Source of the DNA: Thalassospira mesophila
GTDB lineage: Bacteria; Pseudomonadota; Alphaproteobacteria; Rhodospirillales; Thalassospiraceae
Reading direction: 5' to 3'
DNA: 64,000 nt
Assembly: GCF_002115755.1 (NCBI RefSeq)
Contig: NZ_JFKA01000015.1
Coordinates: 1 to 64,000 of the forward strand
A program made the position numbers and the translations under genes. The number at the start of each line of letters is the position of its first letter. Positions within the stretch are counted from its first letter, which is position 1. The notes under the pieces are model-generated. The model searched no databases. It had not been told where the DNA came from and saw nothing but the letters and a program-made list of their open reading frames with translations. This document shows, piece by piece, positions 17,397-26,605 of the stretch.

Positions 17397-18131
17397 TTGA
17401 ACACCGTAGAAAATAGCCCACTGATGCGAAAACTCTCTGCCTTCGTCGCATTGTCTTCGAAAGAGCTGGCAGTATTGGCACGTCTGCACCAGCGCCGCAA
17501 ATCCTTCGTTGCCGGGCACGATCTTGTTCATCAGGGGCAGTCAGATCAGGCCGCCTACATTCTTGCCTCTGGATGGGTCTGTTCCTACAAGCTTCAGCCC
17601 GACGGATCGCGCCAGATTGTCGATTTTCAGATACCAGGGGATTTTCTGGGATTGCGCAGTATTCTTTTGCGAACGTCGGACCACAGTTTTGAACCTGTTG
17701 TGGACATACAGGCGGTTGAAGTGCTGGCAAGCGACCTTTTTGATGCTTTCGAACAGACCCCGCGTCTGGCAACGGCGATCCTCTGGGCGGCGTCCCGTGA
17801 CGAGGCCATGGTGGTTGAACATCTTGTCGGGCTGGGACAGCGCGACGCAGAAGCACGGATGGCGCATTTTTTGCTCGAACTTGGCGCTAAACTGGTTCTG
17901 GTCGGATTGGGGAGCAGGGACGGTTATGACTGTCCGCTTACCCAGTATCATCTCGCCGATGTGCTGGGACTGAGTGCGGTGCATGTTAATCGTGTCTTGC
18001 GTAAGCTAAGGGAAGACGGGTTGGCGACGTTTCGCAATGGCCGCGTGACGTTTGATGATTTCGATCGGCTGGCCGCACGGGCAGGATTTGATCCGTCCTA
18101 TCTCGACCATACCGGGCCCCTTCTCAAATGA
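17397..18131 (+). CDS. Crp/Fnr-family transcriptional regulator
   Basis: This 244-aa protein has an N-terminal cyclic-nucleotide-binding-type beta-barrel (about residues 20-140, with FVAGHDLVHQGQ and QIVDFQIPGDFLGL) and a C-terminal winged helix (about 160-225, with LTQYHLADVLGLSAVHVNRVLRKL). It lacks the N-terminal cysteine cluster of FNR, so it is not an FNR-type oxygen sensor. The start is TTG at 17397, supported by GGAGGGG six bases upstream; ATG at 17421 is the alternative. The gene stands alone and its targets are unknown. It resembles the many small Crp-like regulators of rhizobia and relatives. Confidence 0.85.
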   Translation: MNTVENSPLMRKLSAFVALSSKELAVLARLHQRRKSFVAGHDLVHQGQSDQAAYILASGWVCSYKLQPDGSRQIVDFQIPGDFLGLRSILLRTSDHSFEPVVDIQAVEVLASDLFDAFEQTPRLATAILWAASRDEAMVVEHLVGLGQRDAEARMAHFLLELGAKLVLVGLGSRDGYDCPLTQYHLADVLGLSAVHVNRVLRKLREDGLATFRNGRVTFDDFDRLAARAGFDPSYLDHTGPLLK

Positions 18132-18248
18132 TGCAGGGAGACTTCGAGTAATTCGGCGCGGGCGACGCAGGTTACCAGAGCAATGGCGCAAACTTGTTTC
18201 AACCGGCGCGATAACGGGCCGTTGGCTGGAGGGGGGGGCGAAGACATG

Positions 18249-19385
18249 TCAAAAGCCCGGCGGGCGTCTGGATCGTCGTTTTGCTGTGGTTCGATGACGT
18301 AGAAAAAATTGCACCATTTCCCGGGAAGCATCCGGGCCGGCAGGGTCCGTATAGCTGTTGGCAGCGTTGCCACCAGACCATGCGTGATCTGCCCCCTCAA
18401 TAACCCAGTGTTCTATGAATGACCGTCCCGTTCCCAAACGGTACGACGTACGCACATATTTGCGACCATCGGTTTTTTGCCCCGATTTAACCGTCTTACC
18501 AAGATCGGAATATGGATCGAGTGCCCGCGAAATAATAAAACGCCCGTTGCGCGGATTGACCACCTTGTCGGAGCTGCCGTGGAAATCGATGGTTGGCATC
18601 GGGTCGGAATGCTGCAAACCCGGCGCACCGAATTTCATTGCAATAACGGCAGTGAGACCATTGTGGGCTGCACCGACCGGCAAGCCGGAATGCGTCCCGA
18701 CCGCAGCAAAGATGTCGGGATAAGCATCGGCAATAATCAAGGCCGCGGACGCACCTGCTGACAGCCCTGCGACATACACTTTTCCCGGATCGACCCGGTA
18801 TTTGGTAATAATTTGGCTCACCATGCTGGCAAGCAGTGCCGGCTCACCGGATCCTCGAACCTGATCGTCGGGTTTATACCAGTTCCAGCAGCGGTAAATT
18901 TGGGATTTTGCTTCCTGGGCGGGATAGAGGACGAGAAACCCGAACTCTTCGGCGAGGGCGTTCATGCCGGTGCCACGCGCAAAATCCTCCGGTGTCTGCT
19001 TGCACCCGTGTAACATCACAAGCAGAGGCAGGCGCGTGTCGGCTATTCTTGCGATGGCCGGAATGTATAGTTTGAACGAACGCTGGCCAAATTCACAAAT
19101 GTGAATGCCTTTTGTGAATGACGCGCGGCCTCTTTTTGTTGGTTTTGCGCGCAACGTCGCGGGTATTCCGGATTTATGAATGGTTTTGGCCCGTTGGCGG
19201 CTTTTGCCAACTACCTTGCCGGGTCTTGAAGGCAACCTGGCGACGGTTTTTGTTTCGGGTGCCGTGCGTTTCGCAGGTGCCCCCGGATAAAACGATGTAC
19301 TCAATATATTGTTGAATACCGCCTCCATCGTTTGCAGCATTTGCAGGTTGGTTATCGCACGTGCGTGTTTGAACGGGTCGTACAT
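18249..19385 (-). CDS. PHB-depolymerase-family esterase (alpha/beta hydrolase)
   Basis: This 378-aa protein is of the LpqC/esterase_phb type. After a basic, low-complexity N-terminal region of about 90 residues it has the oxyanion HG (VMLHGCKQTPEDFA), the nucleophile box GLSAGAS, an Asp in HGSSDKVV and the catalytic His in EGADHAWSGG. It probably hydrolyses short polyhydroxyalkanoate chains or other esters. There is no clear Sec signal, so its location is uncertain. It follows the desaturase gene by 58 bases on the same strand, suggesting co-transcription. The start ATG at 19385 lacks a strong ribosome site. Confidence 0.85.
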   Translation of the reverse strand: MYDPFKHARAITNLQMLQTMEAVFNNILSTSFYPGAPAKRTAPETKTVARLPSRPGKVVGKSRQRAKTIHKSGIPATLRAKPTKRGRASFTKGIHICEFGQRSFKLYIPAIARIADTRLPLLVMLHGCKQTPEDFARGTGMNALAEEFGFLVLYPAQEAKSQIYRCWNWYKPDDQVRGSGEPALLASMVSQIITKYRVDPGKVYVAGLSAGASAALIIADAYPDIFAAVGTHSGLPVGAAHNGLTAVIAMKFGAPGLQHSDPMPTIDFHGSSDKVVNPRNGRFIISRALDPYSDLGKTVKSGQKTDGRKYVRTSYRLGTGRSFIEHWVIEGADHAWSGGNAANSYTDPAGPDASREMVQFFLRHRTTAKRRSRRPPGF

Positions 19386-19443
19386 CTAACTTCAACTTTC
19401 ATGGGGAATGGCCAAGTGATCTTGCCATCGGCACGCCAGATTG

Positions 19444-20466
19444 TTATGCCCTTCGCGCATCGGCGAAAGAGAGCAGTTTCCGGCTGTTTTCGTCCCAGAG
19501 ATGCCGACGCGCGCAGCCGAGACTTTGGCGCAGCGTCAGGCGTTGTGTATGGGAAAGGGCTTGATGATCGTGCATGACTTCGGAAAGGCGGTAGAAGGGA
19601 ATCCGGCAATAGAGGTGATGGACATGGTGAATCCCGATATTGGCGGTGAACCAGCGTAGAACCGGGGGAAGCACGTAATATGAACTGCCTTCCATGGCGG
19701 CTACGTGCAATTCCCACGCGGACGCCCATTCCCAGGATGTATCTTCGAACTGGTGCTGAACGTAGAATAGCCACACGCCAACCGACGCCCCGACCAGTGC
19801 TGTCGGCAGAACCGTCAATAGCACAGGAACGACCCCGGCCATCCAGATGGCCGCGCCAAGAAGGGATGCCAGAACCGCGTTCGTCGTCATGGCGCTGAAC
19901 CAGGATGACCCTGACTGCATTAGCCCGACCGGAACCCGGTTTTCCAGAAAGAACAGATAGGTGGGCACGATACCAAAAAGGACGAGCGGGTGGCGATAGA
20001 GCCGGTAGCCGATCCGTCCCGCCCTGGACCGACTGCGATATTCGGCAACTGTCAGCGTTATGACATCGCCAATCCCGCGGTGATCAAGGTTTCCGGCCGA
20101 CGCGTGATGGATCGAATGCTTTTTTCGCCAAACGTCGTAAGGAGTCATCGTCAGAACACCTAGAACCCGGCCGGTCCAGTCGTTGGTCTGTCGGCTGCGA
20201 AAGAACGATCTATGGCCGAAATCATGCTGAATCACAAAGAGGCGGACAAGAAACGCGCCGTTCAGGGTGGAGATAACCGCCGCAAGCATATAACTGATTG
20301 ACAGTGACCACCAGGCGAGTGCCATCAGCGATGCGAATGGAACAAGCGTAATCAGGAGTTCAATGATGCTTCGCAATTGTGACGGATCGCGATAGCGCGC
20401 AAGGATACGTACCCAGTCCCGCCCGCTCTGTGGGTCATTTACAGCGCCAGTATCGGCAGTGATCAT
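19444..20466 (-). CDS. Membrane fatty acid desaturase (delta-12 type)
   Basis: This 340-aa integral membrane di-iron enzyme has three histidine boxes: HDFGH, HSIHH and HHVHH. Hydrophobic helices lie before box 1 and between boxes 2 and 3. It inserts a double bond in membrane acyl lipids and probably contributes to membrane fluidity. I chose the ATG at 20466 (MITADTG) because AAGGA lies about seven bases upstream; the longer frame to 20553 has no ribosome site. It probably forms an operon with the esterase downstream. Confidence 0.87.
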   Translation of the reverse strand: MITADTGAVNDPQSGRDWVRILARYRDPSQLRSIIELLITLVPFASLMALAWWSLSISYMLAAVISTLNGAFLVRLFVIQHDFGHRSFFRSRQTNDWTGRVLGVLTMTPYDVWRKKHSIHHASAGNLDHRGIGDVITLTVAEYRSRSRAGRIGYRLYRHPLVLFGIVPTYLFFLENRVPVGLMQSGSSWFSAMTTNAVLASLLGAAIWMAGVVPVLLTVLPTALVGASVGVWLFYVQHQFEDTSWEWASAWELHVAAMEGSSYYVLPPVLRWFTANIGIHHVHHLYCRIPFYRLSEVMHDHQALSHTQRLTLRQSLGCARRHLWDENSRKLLSFADARRA

Positions 20467-20925
20467 CTTGCATCCTTTGTTCTGCCGCTCGGAAACCCGT
20501 GGCGGCACGATTTGCATGAATGGAGGGTATCTGACAAATTGGCTACGACGCACTGATGCAAGTTAGCGCGTCATGAGGTCGTCTTGACCAATGCGACGAA
20601 GTCTCGCAGAGAATTAGGGGCGCCATACAAGTTTCGATGAGGTATTCGCAAGCAGCCTGACGGCGGACCTGACAGGTTTTGGCCGTCGTCGACGGCGCAA
20701 CGCGATTACACGTCCGGAACATACGCCAATCTGATCGCGGTGTTTTCAGATTTCTATTTGGCAAGTCCCCTAAAAAACGGTCCTTTTTTTGGCAGAGCAT
20801 GTGATTTCGTTTTCTGGTCATCCCCCTCACTATTTTCGCATGTCCGGCCCAAAAACGACAGAACCCGGCCAAATCCTGACAGGGTTCTGTCGTGAGTGCT
20901 CACAGGAAAGGCTGGCGCGTTTTGG
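20467..20925. other. Intergenic region with MFS terminator
   Basis: There are no convincing genes. It holds the terminator of the MFS gene (20851-20892) at one side and presumably the desaturase promoter at the other. Confidence 0.5.
20851..20892 (-). terminator. Rho-independent terminator after the MFS gene
   Basis: The arms CGACAGAACCC (20856-20866) and GGGTTCTGTCG (20882-20892) are exact complements. On the minus strand the stem is followed by TTTTT (20855-20851). Confidence 0.8.
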
Positions 20926-22236
20926 TTATCGGTTTCCCACCATTGCCAGTTTTTGCGGCTGGGTTTGGCCGTTAGTGTGACGCAACATCAGAACCAGAAG
21001 CGCTGCGGCGATGCACAGGATACCGGCGGTAAAAAAAGCGGGCAGGTAGCTGTTATAGGTGGTGCGGCTAAGCCCGCCGCCAAAGGCTGCTGTGGCCGCA
21101 CCAAGCTGGTGCCCGGCGAAAATCCAGCCAAAGACGATGTTGGTTTTTGCCCCGCCAAAGTTTTGCGCCACCAGTTTAACCGTGGGCGGTACCGTCGCGA
21201 TCCAGTCCAGACCATAGAAAATAGCGAAGATCGACAGGCCATACAGGGTGAAGTCGGAGAACGGCAGATAGACCAGCGACAGGCCGCGCAAGCCATAATA
21301 GGCAAACAGCAATTTGCGGCTATCAAACCGGTCGGATAACCAGCCAGAGCCGATTGTGCCGACAAAATCGAAAATACCCATCATCGCGAGCATGCTGGCC
21401 GCAGCAACCGCGGCAATGCTGTAATCGCCACACAGGGCGATAAAGTGGGTCTGGATCAGGCCGTTGGTACTGGCCCCGCAGATAAAGAAACTGACAAACA
21501 GGACCCAGAAGGCTTTGTGTTTGGCCGCATCGCGCAGAACCACAAGCGGGGATAGGAAAAGCTGGCCAAGGCCACTGTTTTGGGGCGCAACAGGTGTGAT
21601 GTCATCGGCACCATAGGGTGGTAAATTGACATCTGCCGGGTGGTTATGCATCAGCAACCACACCACACAGGCCACAAACCCCAGAAAACAGCAAATAAGC
21701 CCCAGCGCGGTTTGCCAGCCATACTGGTCGGTCACGCGCGCGAGAATGGGCAGAAACACCAGTTGCCCGGTGGCCGAACTGGCCGTAAGCAAGCCAATCA
21801 CCAAACCACGCCGGGCATGAAACCAGCGCGTGGCGACGGTTGCCCCCAAAACAATGGCGGTAAGCCCGGTGCCAAGGCCAACAACAACACCCCATAACAC
21901 AACCAGTTGCCAAAGCTGCGTCATCGCGAGCGATAAAAGCAGGCCCGATAAAACAATAAGCAGCGATGCCATAACCACCTGACGCACACCAAAGCGGTTC
22001 ATAAAGGCCGCAGCAAACGGGCCGATCATGCCAAACAAGGCAAAGCGAATAGCAAGGGCCGATGATATTTCGGCGGCATCCCAGCCAAACTGTTTTTCAA
22101 GCGGGACAATAAAAACACCGGGGGCACCCACCGCGCCTGCCGTGCCCAGCATGGTTAAAAAAGTAACCGCCGCCATGACCCAGCCATAGTGGATGTTGCG
22201 CTGGTCCAGACGGGAAGAAAGAAAATGTGCAAGCAT
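20926..22236 (-). CDS. MFS transporter
   Basis: This 436-aa protein has twelve predicted hydrophobic segments, the first being YGWVMAAVTFLTMLGTAGAV near residue 18. The overall pattern is of the OFA/monocarboxylate-type MFS carriers, with a loop rich in PPYGADD in the middle. The substrate is unknown. It follows the aldo/keto reductase by 66 bases on the same strand and ends in a clear terminator, so the two probably form an operon. Confidence 0.85.
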   Translation of the reverse strand: MLAHFLSSRLDQRNIHYGWVMAAVTFLTMLGTAGAVGAPGVFIVPLEKQFGWDAAEISSALAIRFALFGMIGPFAAAFMNRFGVRQVVMASLLIVLSGLLLSLAMTQLWQLVVLWGVVVGLGTGLTAIVLGATVATRWFHARRGLVIGLLTASSATGQLVFLPILARVTDQYGWQTALGLICCFLGFVACVVWLLMHNHPADVNLPPYGADDITPVAPQNSGLGQLFLSPLVVLRDAAKHKAFWVLFVSFFICGASTNGLIQTHFIALCGDYSIAAVAAASMLAMMGIFDFVGTIGSGWLSDRFDSRKLLFAYYGLRGLSLVYLPFSDFTLYGLSIFAIFYGLDWIATVPPTVKLVAQNFGGAKTNIVFGWIFAGHQLGAATAAFGGGLSRTTYNSYLPAFFTAGILCIAAALLVLMLRHTNGQTQPQKLAMVGNR

Positions 22237-22302
22237 GGAAATGGTCCTGCAAGCCGGACAATGTGATGCCCGGTGAATGATAATATTGAGCCTTGAACGA
22301 AA

Positions 22303-23349
22303 TCAGGCGACGGTTCGCATGGGGCCTTCAATTTGCGACAGCAAACCGCCACAGGCGCGATTGCGGGTTTCGGGCGCATGGATCATGCTATAGGGGAAAA
22401 CCGGTTCAAGGGCGCTGACGGTATCAAGCCGGTGTAAATCATCGGCCGACAGCACAAGGCTGCTTGCAGCAAGGTTATCGTCAAGCTGCACGACGGTGCG
22501 CGGCCCAATGATTGGCAAGGATCCTTTGCCAGCAACCCAGGCAATGGCGACTTGGCCCGGGGTTACGCCAAGTTCATTGGCAATGGCAATGACGGTATCG
22601 AGAATGGCGGTGCGCTGCGCGCTGTTTTCGGGCTGAAAGACCCTGCCGCCCATGCCTTCGGCGCGCCCGGTTTCGCCGTTACGATATTTGCCGGTTAACA
22701 TGCCACCGCCGAGCGGCGACCACGCCAATACACCCATCCCCAGCGCATCGGCCATCGGCAGCAATTCCTGTTCGGTCGTGCGTTGAACCAGACTGTGTTC
22801 TACCTGCAGGGCCGCGACGGGAATTTGATTGCGCAGTTCCGCCAAAGTTGCCATGCGCGAGACCCGCCACGCCGGAAAATCCGACAGGCCCGCATAGAGA
22901 ATTTTGCCCGCCCGGGCCAGATCATCAAACCCGCGCAGAATTTCATCTGTTGGCGTCATGCCATCGCTGAAATGCACCCAATACAGGTCGAGATAATCCG
23001 TTTTAAGGCGTTTAAGGCTGGCCTCAACCGAGGTAATCATGTTTTTACGGCTGTTGCCGCTGCCTGCCAGCGTGCTTTGCGGGGTTGCCCCCATGGTATA
23101 TTTGCTGGCCAGCACCAGTTCGGGGCGATTTTTGCCGAGCAATTGCCCCAGCCATTCTTCTGACTCGCCAAACTGATAAGAGTCGGCGGTATCAATGAAA
23201 TTGCCGCCAGCCTCGATGTAACGGGTCAAAATGCGGCGTGTTTCGTCAAAACTGGCCCCGTGGCCCCACCGGGTGCCAAAGGTTCCTGTTCCCAAAACCA
23301 GTTCCGAGACCCGTAAGCCGGTATGCGTGCCAAGCAGGTGATAACGCAT
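22303..23349 (-). CDS. Aldo/keto reductase
   Basis: This 348-aa (alpha/beta)8 oxidoreductase uses NADPH to reduce carbonyls. The catalytic Asp and Tyr are in FIDTADSYQFGESE, the Lys in LASKYTMG and the His in LYWVHFSDG. The NADP-binding region near the C-terminus (LPIIGPRTVVQLDDN) is present. The start ATG at 23349 has AAGGA nine bases upstream. Its partner is the MFS gene downstream. The exact substrate cannot be told from sequence. Confidence 0.9.
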   Translation of the reverse strand: MRYHLLGTHTGLRVSELVLGTGTFGTRWGHGASFDETRRILTRYIEAGGNFIDTADSYQFGESEEWLGQLLGKNRPELVLASKYTMGATPQSTLAGSGNSRKNMITSVEASLKRLKTDYLDLYWVHFSDGMTPTDEILRGFDDLARAGKILYAGLSDFPAWRVSRMATLAELRNQIPVAALQVEHSLVQRTTEQELLPMADALGMGVLAWSPLGGGMLTGKYRNGETGRAEGMGGRVFQPENSAQRTAILDTVIAIANELGVTPGQVAIAWVAGKGSLPIIGPRTVVQLDDNLAASSLVLSADDLHRLDTVSALEPVFPYSMIHAPETRNRACGGLLSQIEGPMRTVA

Positions 23350-23906
23350 CTGTGATCCTTTCGAACGGCAATAAAGCGCCGTTAAATGATAGTGATAATT
23401 TAACCATTATAAATGATGAATAACATTTAAACGTCAAGCGCATTCTGCTTTACGCGCGCCGGGTGGGGCCGAGGCATGGCGACAAGCGGACGGAAAATGC
23501 TTTTGGCCGGAGGAATGAAGGGGATCGGACCCCGGGGTTCTAAAACGATTATTCCATTATTTTCAGGGGCGGAGGCGAATTTCAGGCACGGGTCATTGCG
23601 GTGTCAGGGCGCACGGTGCGGCTAATCGGGATGGCCCTGTTTTTTAACCTTTGGTTGGGTCGTGTCAGGGGCATTGGCGATGCTGGTGTTGCGTGTGAAA
23701 GCGCCGAAGGGGCCGAGGAGAACCCCGCATGGCTTCACAGGGGCGTGATTTCAAAAGGATTTATCTTCACACCGTGTTGAAGGGCTGTGTGCAGGAGTTG
23801 CAATGACGAGGTGCCTTGCGGTTGCTATCAAAAACAGGTCGCCACGCATTGGAAAGAACGTGGCGACATGCAAAATCGGGAATTTTCACCAAAGGGAAAA
23901 CAGAAA
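23350..23906. other. Intergenic region between the AKR and bufferin genes
   Basis: The AKR side is AT-rich and carries a promoter-like TTGACG (23437-23432, minus strand) with ATTTAT 17 bases downstream. The bufA side is GC-rich with no protein-like frame. A weak CAGGGC/GCCCTG pair followed by six T lies near 23605-23645. I see no clear ECF-type promoter for the bufferin operon. Confidence 0.4.
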
Positions 23907-24203
23907 ATGAAAAACGCACTTGTTTTGGCCGCAGCACTTTCGGCCGGTCTGACTATGGCCGCCACCCATGCTTTGGCCGCAGACGGCCAGGAAAAATGCT
24001 TTGGCGTTTCCATGGCAGGGCAAAATGAATGTGCAGCGGGCCCGGGCACCACATGTGCCGGTACCTCGAAGGTCGATTACCAGGGTAATTCCTGGAAGCT
24101 GGTCCCGGCTGGCACCTGTGAAGAAATGTCCTTTACCACGGCAGATGGCCGCACCGTGCACGGTAGCATGACCAAAATTGATCGTGATTTGCCTGAAATG
24201 TAA
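23907..24203 (+). CDS. bufA1: Bufferin precursor (DUF2282), copper-binding RiPP
   Basis: This 98-aa protein has a Sec signal peptide ([17 protein letters not shown], with cleavage after HALA) and a mature part with four cysteines (EKCFG, NECAA, TTCAG, GTCEEM), the layout of class 1 bufferins. In the described systems MNIO enzymes convert cysteines to thiooxazoles and the exported peptide sequesters copper in the periplasm. The ATG at 23907 follows AAAGGGAAAACAG. The longer open frame to 23787 would mask the signal peptide and is rejected. It is the first gene of a four-gene operon and is separated from bufB by a strong hairpin. Confidence 0.9.
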   Translation: MKNALVLAAALSAGLTMAATHALAADGQEKCFGVSMAGQNECAAGPGTTCAGTSKVDYQGNSWKLVPAGTCEEMSFTTADGRTVHGSMTKIDRDLPEM

Positions 24204-24211
24204 GCCATTTC

Positions 24212-24239
24212 CCGGCGCGCCGGTTTTCGGGCGCGCCGG
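24212..24239 (+). promoter_or_regulatory. Perfect 10-bp hairpin between bufA and bufB
   Basis: The arms CCGGCGCGCC (24212-24221) and GGCGCGCCGG (24230-24239) flank an 8-base loop. No T-run follows immediately. It may act as a partial terminator or 3'-end stabiliser, so that the precursor is made in excess of the enzyme. Confidence 0.65.
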
Positions 24240-24280
24240 AACTTTTGGGCAATGGACTGACAGACCAGAGGACCGGCACC

Positions 24281-25201
24281 ATGACCGCGAGCTTGACAGA
24301 CAAACGAGACGGCATTTTCCAACCCGTTGTGGCGACAGCACCGCTTCCTGCTCGCGCGGGCGTGGGGTTTAAGGCCGAACATGCCAGCGACGTTTTTGAA
24401 AATGCCGATCCGGTATCGTGGTTCGAGGTGCATCCTGAAAATTATATGGTGTCGGGTGGGCCGCGCCTGCAGATGTTAACACAGTTGCGCGAGCGCTTTC
24501 CCCTGTCGTTGCACGGGGTTGGCTTGTCGCTGGGCGGCGGGGAACCGCTTGATAAAAATCATCTGCGATCCTTGCGCGCCCTTGTCGACCGGTTTGAACC
24601 CGCCCAGGTTTCGGAACATATTGCTTGGTCCGGGCATGATGGCAAATATCTGGCTGATTTGTTGCCAACACCGTTAACATTGGCCGCGCTCGCCGATTTG
24701 GTCAATGCGATTGACGAAGTGCAAAACGCGGTTGGACGGCGGATATTGATTGAAAACCCGACTTCGTATCTGGCATTGCCGCAAAACGCGATGCCGGAAA
24801 CGGATTTTATCATGGCAGCTGCCCGGCAATCTGGCTGCGGGTTATTAATTGATGTGAACAATATTTTCATCAGTGCCTATAATCTGGGTTTTGACGCCCG
24901 TGATTATATTGATGTTTTGCCTGCTGACCTGATTGGTGAAATCCATTTGGCCGGGCACGAGCAAGACGCCGATGCCCGTGACGATGTGCTGATAGATACC
25001 CATTCCCGCCCGGTTGCCTCCCCGGTTTGGGCGCTGTATTGGCGGTTGATTGACCGCATTGGCGCCAAACCCACCCTGATTGAATGGGACAATGACATCC
25101 CGGACTGGCAGGTGCTGGCGCACGAGGCGGCCCTTGCCAACGCAATCATCGACGCCAGTGAAAACTGCGCAAAGAAACCGCTGCGCAAGGTGGCGTCATG
25201 A
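24281..25201 (+). CDS. bufB1: MNIO-family (DUF692) bufferin-modifying enzyme
   Basis: This 306-aa TIM-barrel multinuclear non-heme iron oxidase has metal-ligand motifs in order: EVHPENYM, SLHGVGLSLGG, VSEHIAWSG, IENPTSYL, DVNNIFISAYN, EIHLAGHEQ and IDTHSRPV. In known bufferin operons it installs thiooxazole-type changes on cysteines of the DUF2282 precursor, with a DUF2063 partner. The start ATG at 24281 has AGAGGA eight bases upstream; an upstream in-frame TTG (24245) is less likely. It overlaps bufC by ATGA. Confidence 0.92.
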   Translation: MTASLTDKRDGIFQPVVATAPLPARAGVGFKAEHASDVFENADPVSWFEVHPENYMVSGGPRLQMLTQLRERFPLSLHGVGLSLGGGEPLDKNHLRSLRALVDRFEPAQVSEHIAWSGHDGKYLADLLPTPLTLAALADLVNAIDEVQNAVGRRILIENPTSYLALPQNAMPETDFIMAAARQSGCGLLIDVNNIFISAYNLGFDARDYIDVLPADLIGEIHLAGHEQDADARDDVLIDTHSRPVASPVWALYWRLIDRIGAKPTLIEWDNDIPDWQVLAHEAALANAIIDASENCAKKPLRKVAS

Positions 25202-26010
25202 CTGTAACAGTGCAGGCCCGGCACGATGCCAATGGCGCAAAAAATGACGATAATGCCGGTTTTCATCGCGCTTTTGCCAACGCCCTGATGGATGAAAACC
25301 CCGCAGCCTTTCCCGCCGGGTTTGACCCGCAAGCGTCGCGGCGGTTTGCCATTTATCGCAACAATGTCCATCGTGGTTTGCAAGAAGCACTGGCGGCGGC
25401 TTATCCAGTGGTGAAGACACTGGTCGGCGAGGGTTTTTTTTATGCAATAGCAGCGCAGTATATGCGGGCGGAAGGCAAACGTACGCCATCCCTGGCCTTG
25501 TATGGGAAGGGTTTTGCCCGGTTTTTGGCACAGCATGAGGCGATTGCCCCTGTGCCCTATATCCCCGATGTGGCCCGGTTGGAACGGGCGTGGCTGGAAG
25601 CCTTGCATGAGGCAGATGCACCGGTGACGGGGGCAACTGATCTGGCCGGGATGGAAAACCGTTTGGCGGCATTGCATTTCACCGCCCATCCGGCTGCACG
25701 CTTGATTGTGTCGGATTTTCCGATTGTGTCGCTGTGGCGGGCCAATCAGCCCGGTGTTGAAAAGTCGGGGTCGGTGGCAATTCCCGACCGGGCCGAAACG
25801 GCATTGATCACAAGGCCGCATTTTAAGGTGCAAACAGTGATGCTGGATGCCGGGGCGTGTGTTTTTGCCCGCGCGTTACTGGCCGGAATGTCGGTTGGGG
25901 CGGCGTATGAGGGCGCGGTGGCACAGGACCCGGCATTTGATGTGACACCGGTTTTCGCGCAATTGCTGGCATCGGGCATGTTTTGCGGGTTTACGGCGGG
26001 GGACGAATGA
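25198..26010 (+). CDS. bufC1: Bufferin partner protein (DUF2063)
   Basis: This 270-aa protein has the N-terminal DUF2063 helical domain (FHRAFANALMDENPAAF near 23-39; RRFAIYRNNVHRGLQEAL; VPYIPDVARLERAW) and a C-terminal domain that helps present the precursor to the MNIO enzyme. The ATGA overlap with bufB1 indicates tight coupling. Older annotation calls this family putative DNA-binding, but its co-occurrence with MNIO enzymes supports a RiPP-recognition role. Confidence 0.9.
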   Translation: MTVTVQARHDANGAKNDDNAGFHRAFANALMDENPAAFPAGFDPQASRRFAIYRNNVHRGLQEALAAAYPVVKTLVGEGFFYAIAAQYMRAEGKRTPSLALYGKGFARFLAQHEAIAPVPYIPDVARLERAWLEALHEADAPVTGATDLAGMENRLAALHFTAHPAARLIVSDFPIVSLWRANQPGVEKSGSVAIPDRAETALITRPHFKVQTVMLDAGACVFARALLAGMSVGAAYEGAVAQDPAFDVTPVFAQLLASGMFCGFTAGDE

Positions 26011-26591
26011 TTTTGGAAAAGTCGGCGATCAAGGCAATGGTGCGTCAGGTTCATAATCTGGGCGAGGCCGTTAAGGCACACTGGGACGACTGGCTGGGCG
26101 GCTTGACCGCGCGGTTTGTTTTTGCCGCTGTGCTGTGGCCCTATTATTTAAACAGCGCCATGACCAAACCGGGCATGGGGCCGTTGGGCATTTTTATGCC
26201 CGGCCCCGGTGCCTTTGCCCAAATCATTCCGACGATTGCCGAAGCCCATTCCTATGATCCCGGCGCAATTGCCTTTTTTCCGTGGCATATCATTGTGATT
26301 GCCGGAACACTGGCCGAGTTTGTTTTGCCAATCCTGATTGTTTTGGGCGTGGTGACGCGGCTGGCCGCACTGGGCATGATCGGCTTTATCATTGTGCAGT
26401 CGCTGGTCGATATTTATGCCCATGGGGCGATGTCGGGGGCGTTATTTGATGGCGATCCGACCGGCGTGATGGACCAGCGGGTGTTGTGGATATTTCCGCT
26501 GGTGCTGTTAGCCGCTATCGGCGCCGGGCAGTGGTCTGTCGACGGGCTTTGGCGACGTGGCATCGCACGGGATGCGCACGATGGACGGTAG
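26007..26591 (+). CDS. DoxX-family membrane protein of the bufferin operon
   Basis: This 194-aa protein has about four hydrophobic helices (FVFAAVLWPYYLNSA; IIVIAGTLAEFVLPILIVLG; LAALGMIGFIIVQSLV; ILWIFPLVLLAAIGA-like). DoxX proteins often close bufferin operons; the role there is unclear, perhaps redox or membrane delivery. The start at 26007 overlaps the bufC stop as ATGA, and the longer frame from 25983 is not needed. No terminator is obvious before the convergent FadR-type gene 15 bases away. Confidence 0.87.
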   Translation: MILEKSAIKAMVRQVHNLGEAVKAHWDDWLGGLTARFVFAAVLWPYYLNSAMTKPGMGPLGIFMPGPGAFAQIIPTIAEAHSYDPGAIAFFPWHIIVIAGTLAEFVLPILIVLGVVTRLAALGMIGFIIVQSLVDIYAHGAMSGALFDGDPTGVMDQRVLWIFPLVLLAAIGAGQWSVDGLWRRGIARDAHDGR

Positions 26592-26605
26592 TTGGGGGGG
26601 CAGCG

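Noticed and set aside
17242-17856. N-terminal extension making a 283-codon gene
   Set aside because: It runs antisense through the Crp/Fnr gene with Pro/Arg-rich random composition; only the last 78 codons look real.
24904-25833. 309-codon minus-strand frame opposite bufB/bufC
   Set aside because: Shadow of two well-supported genes.
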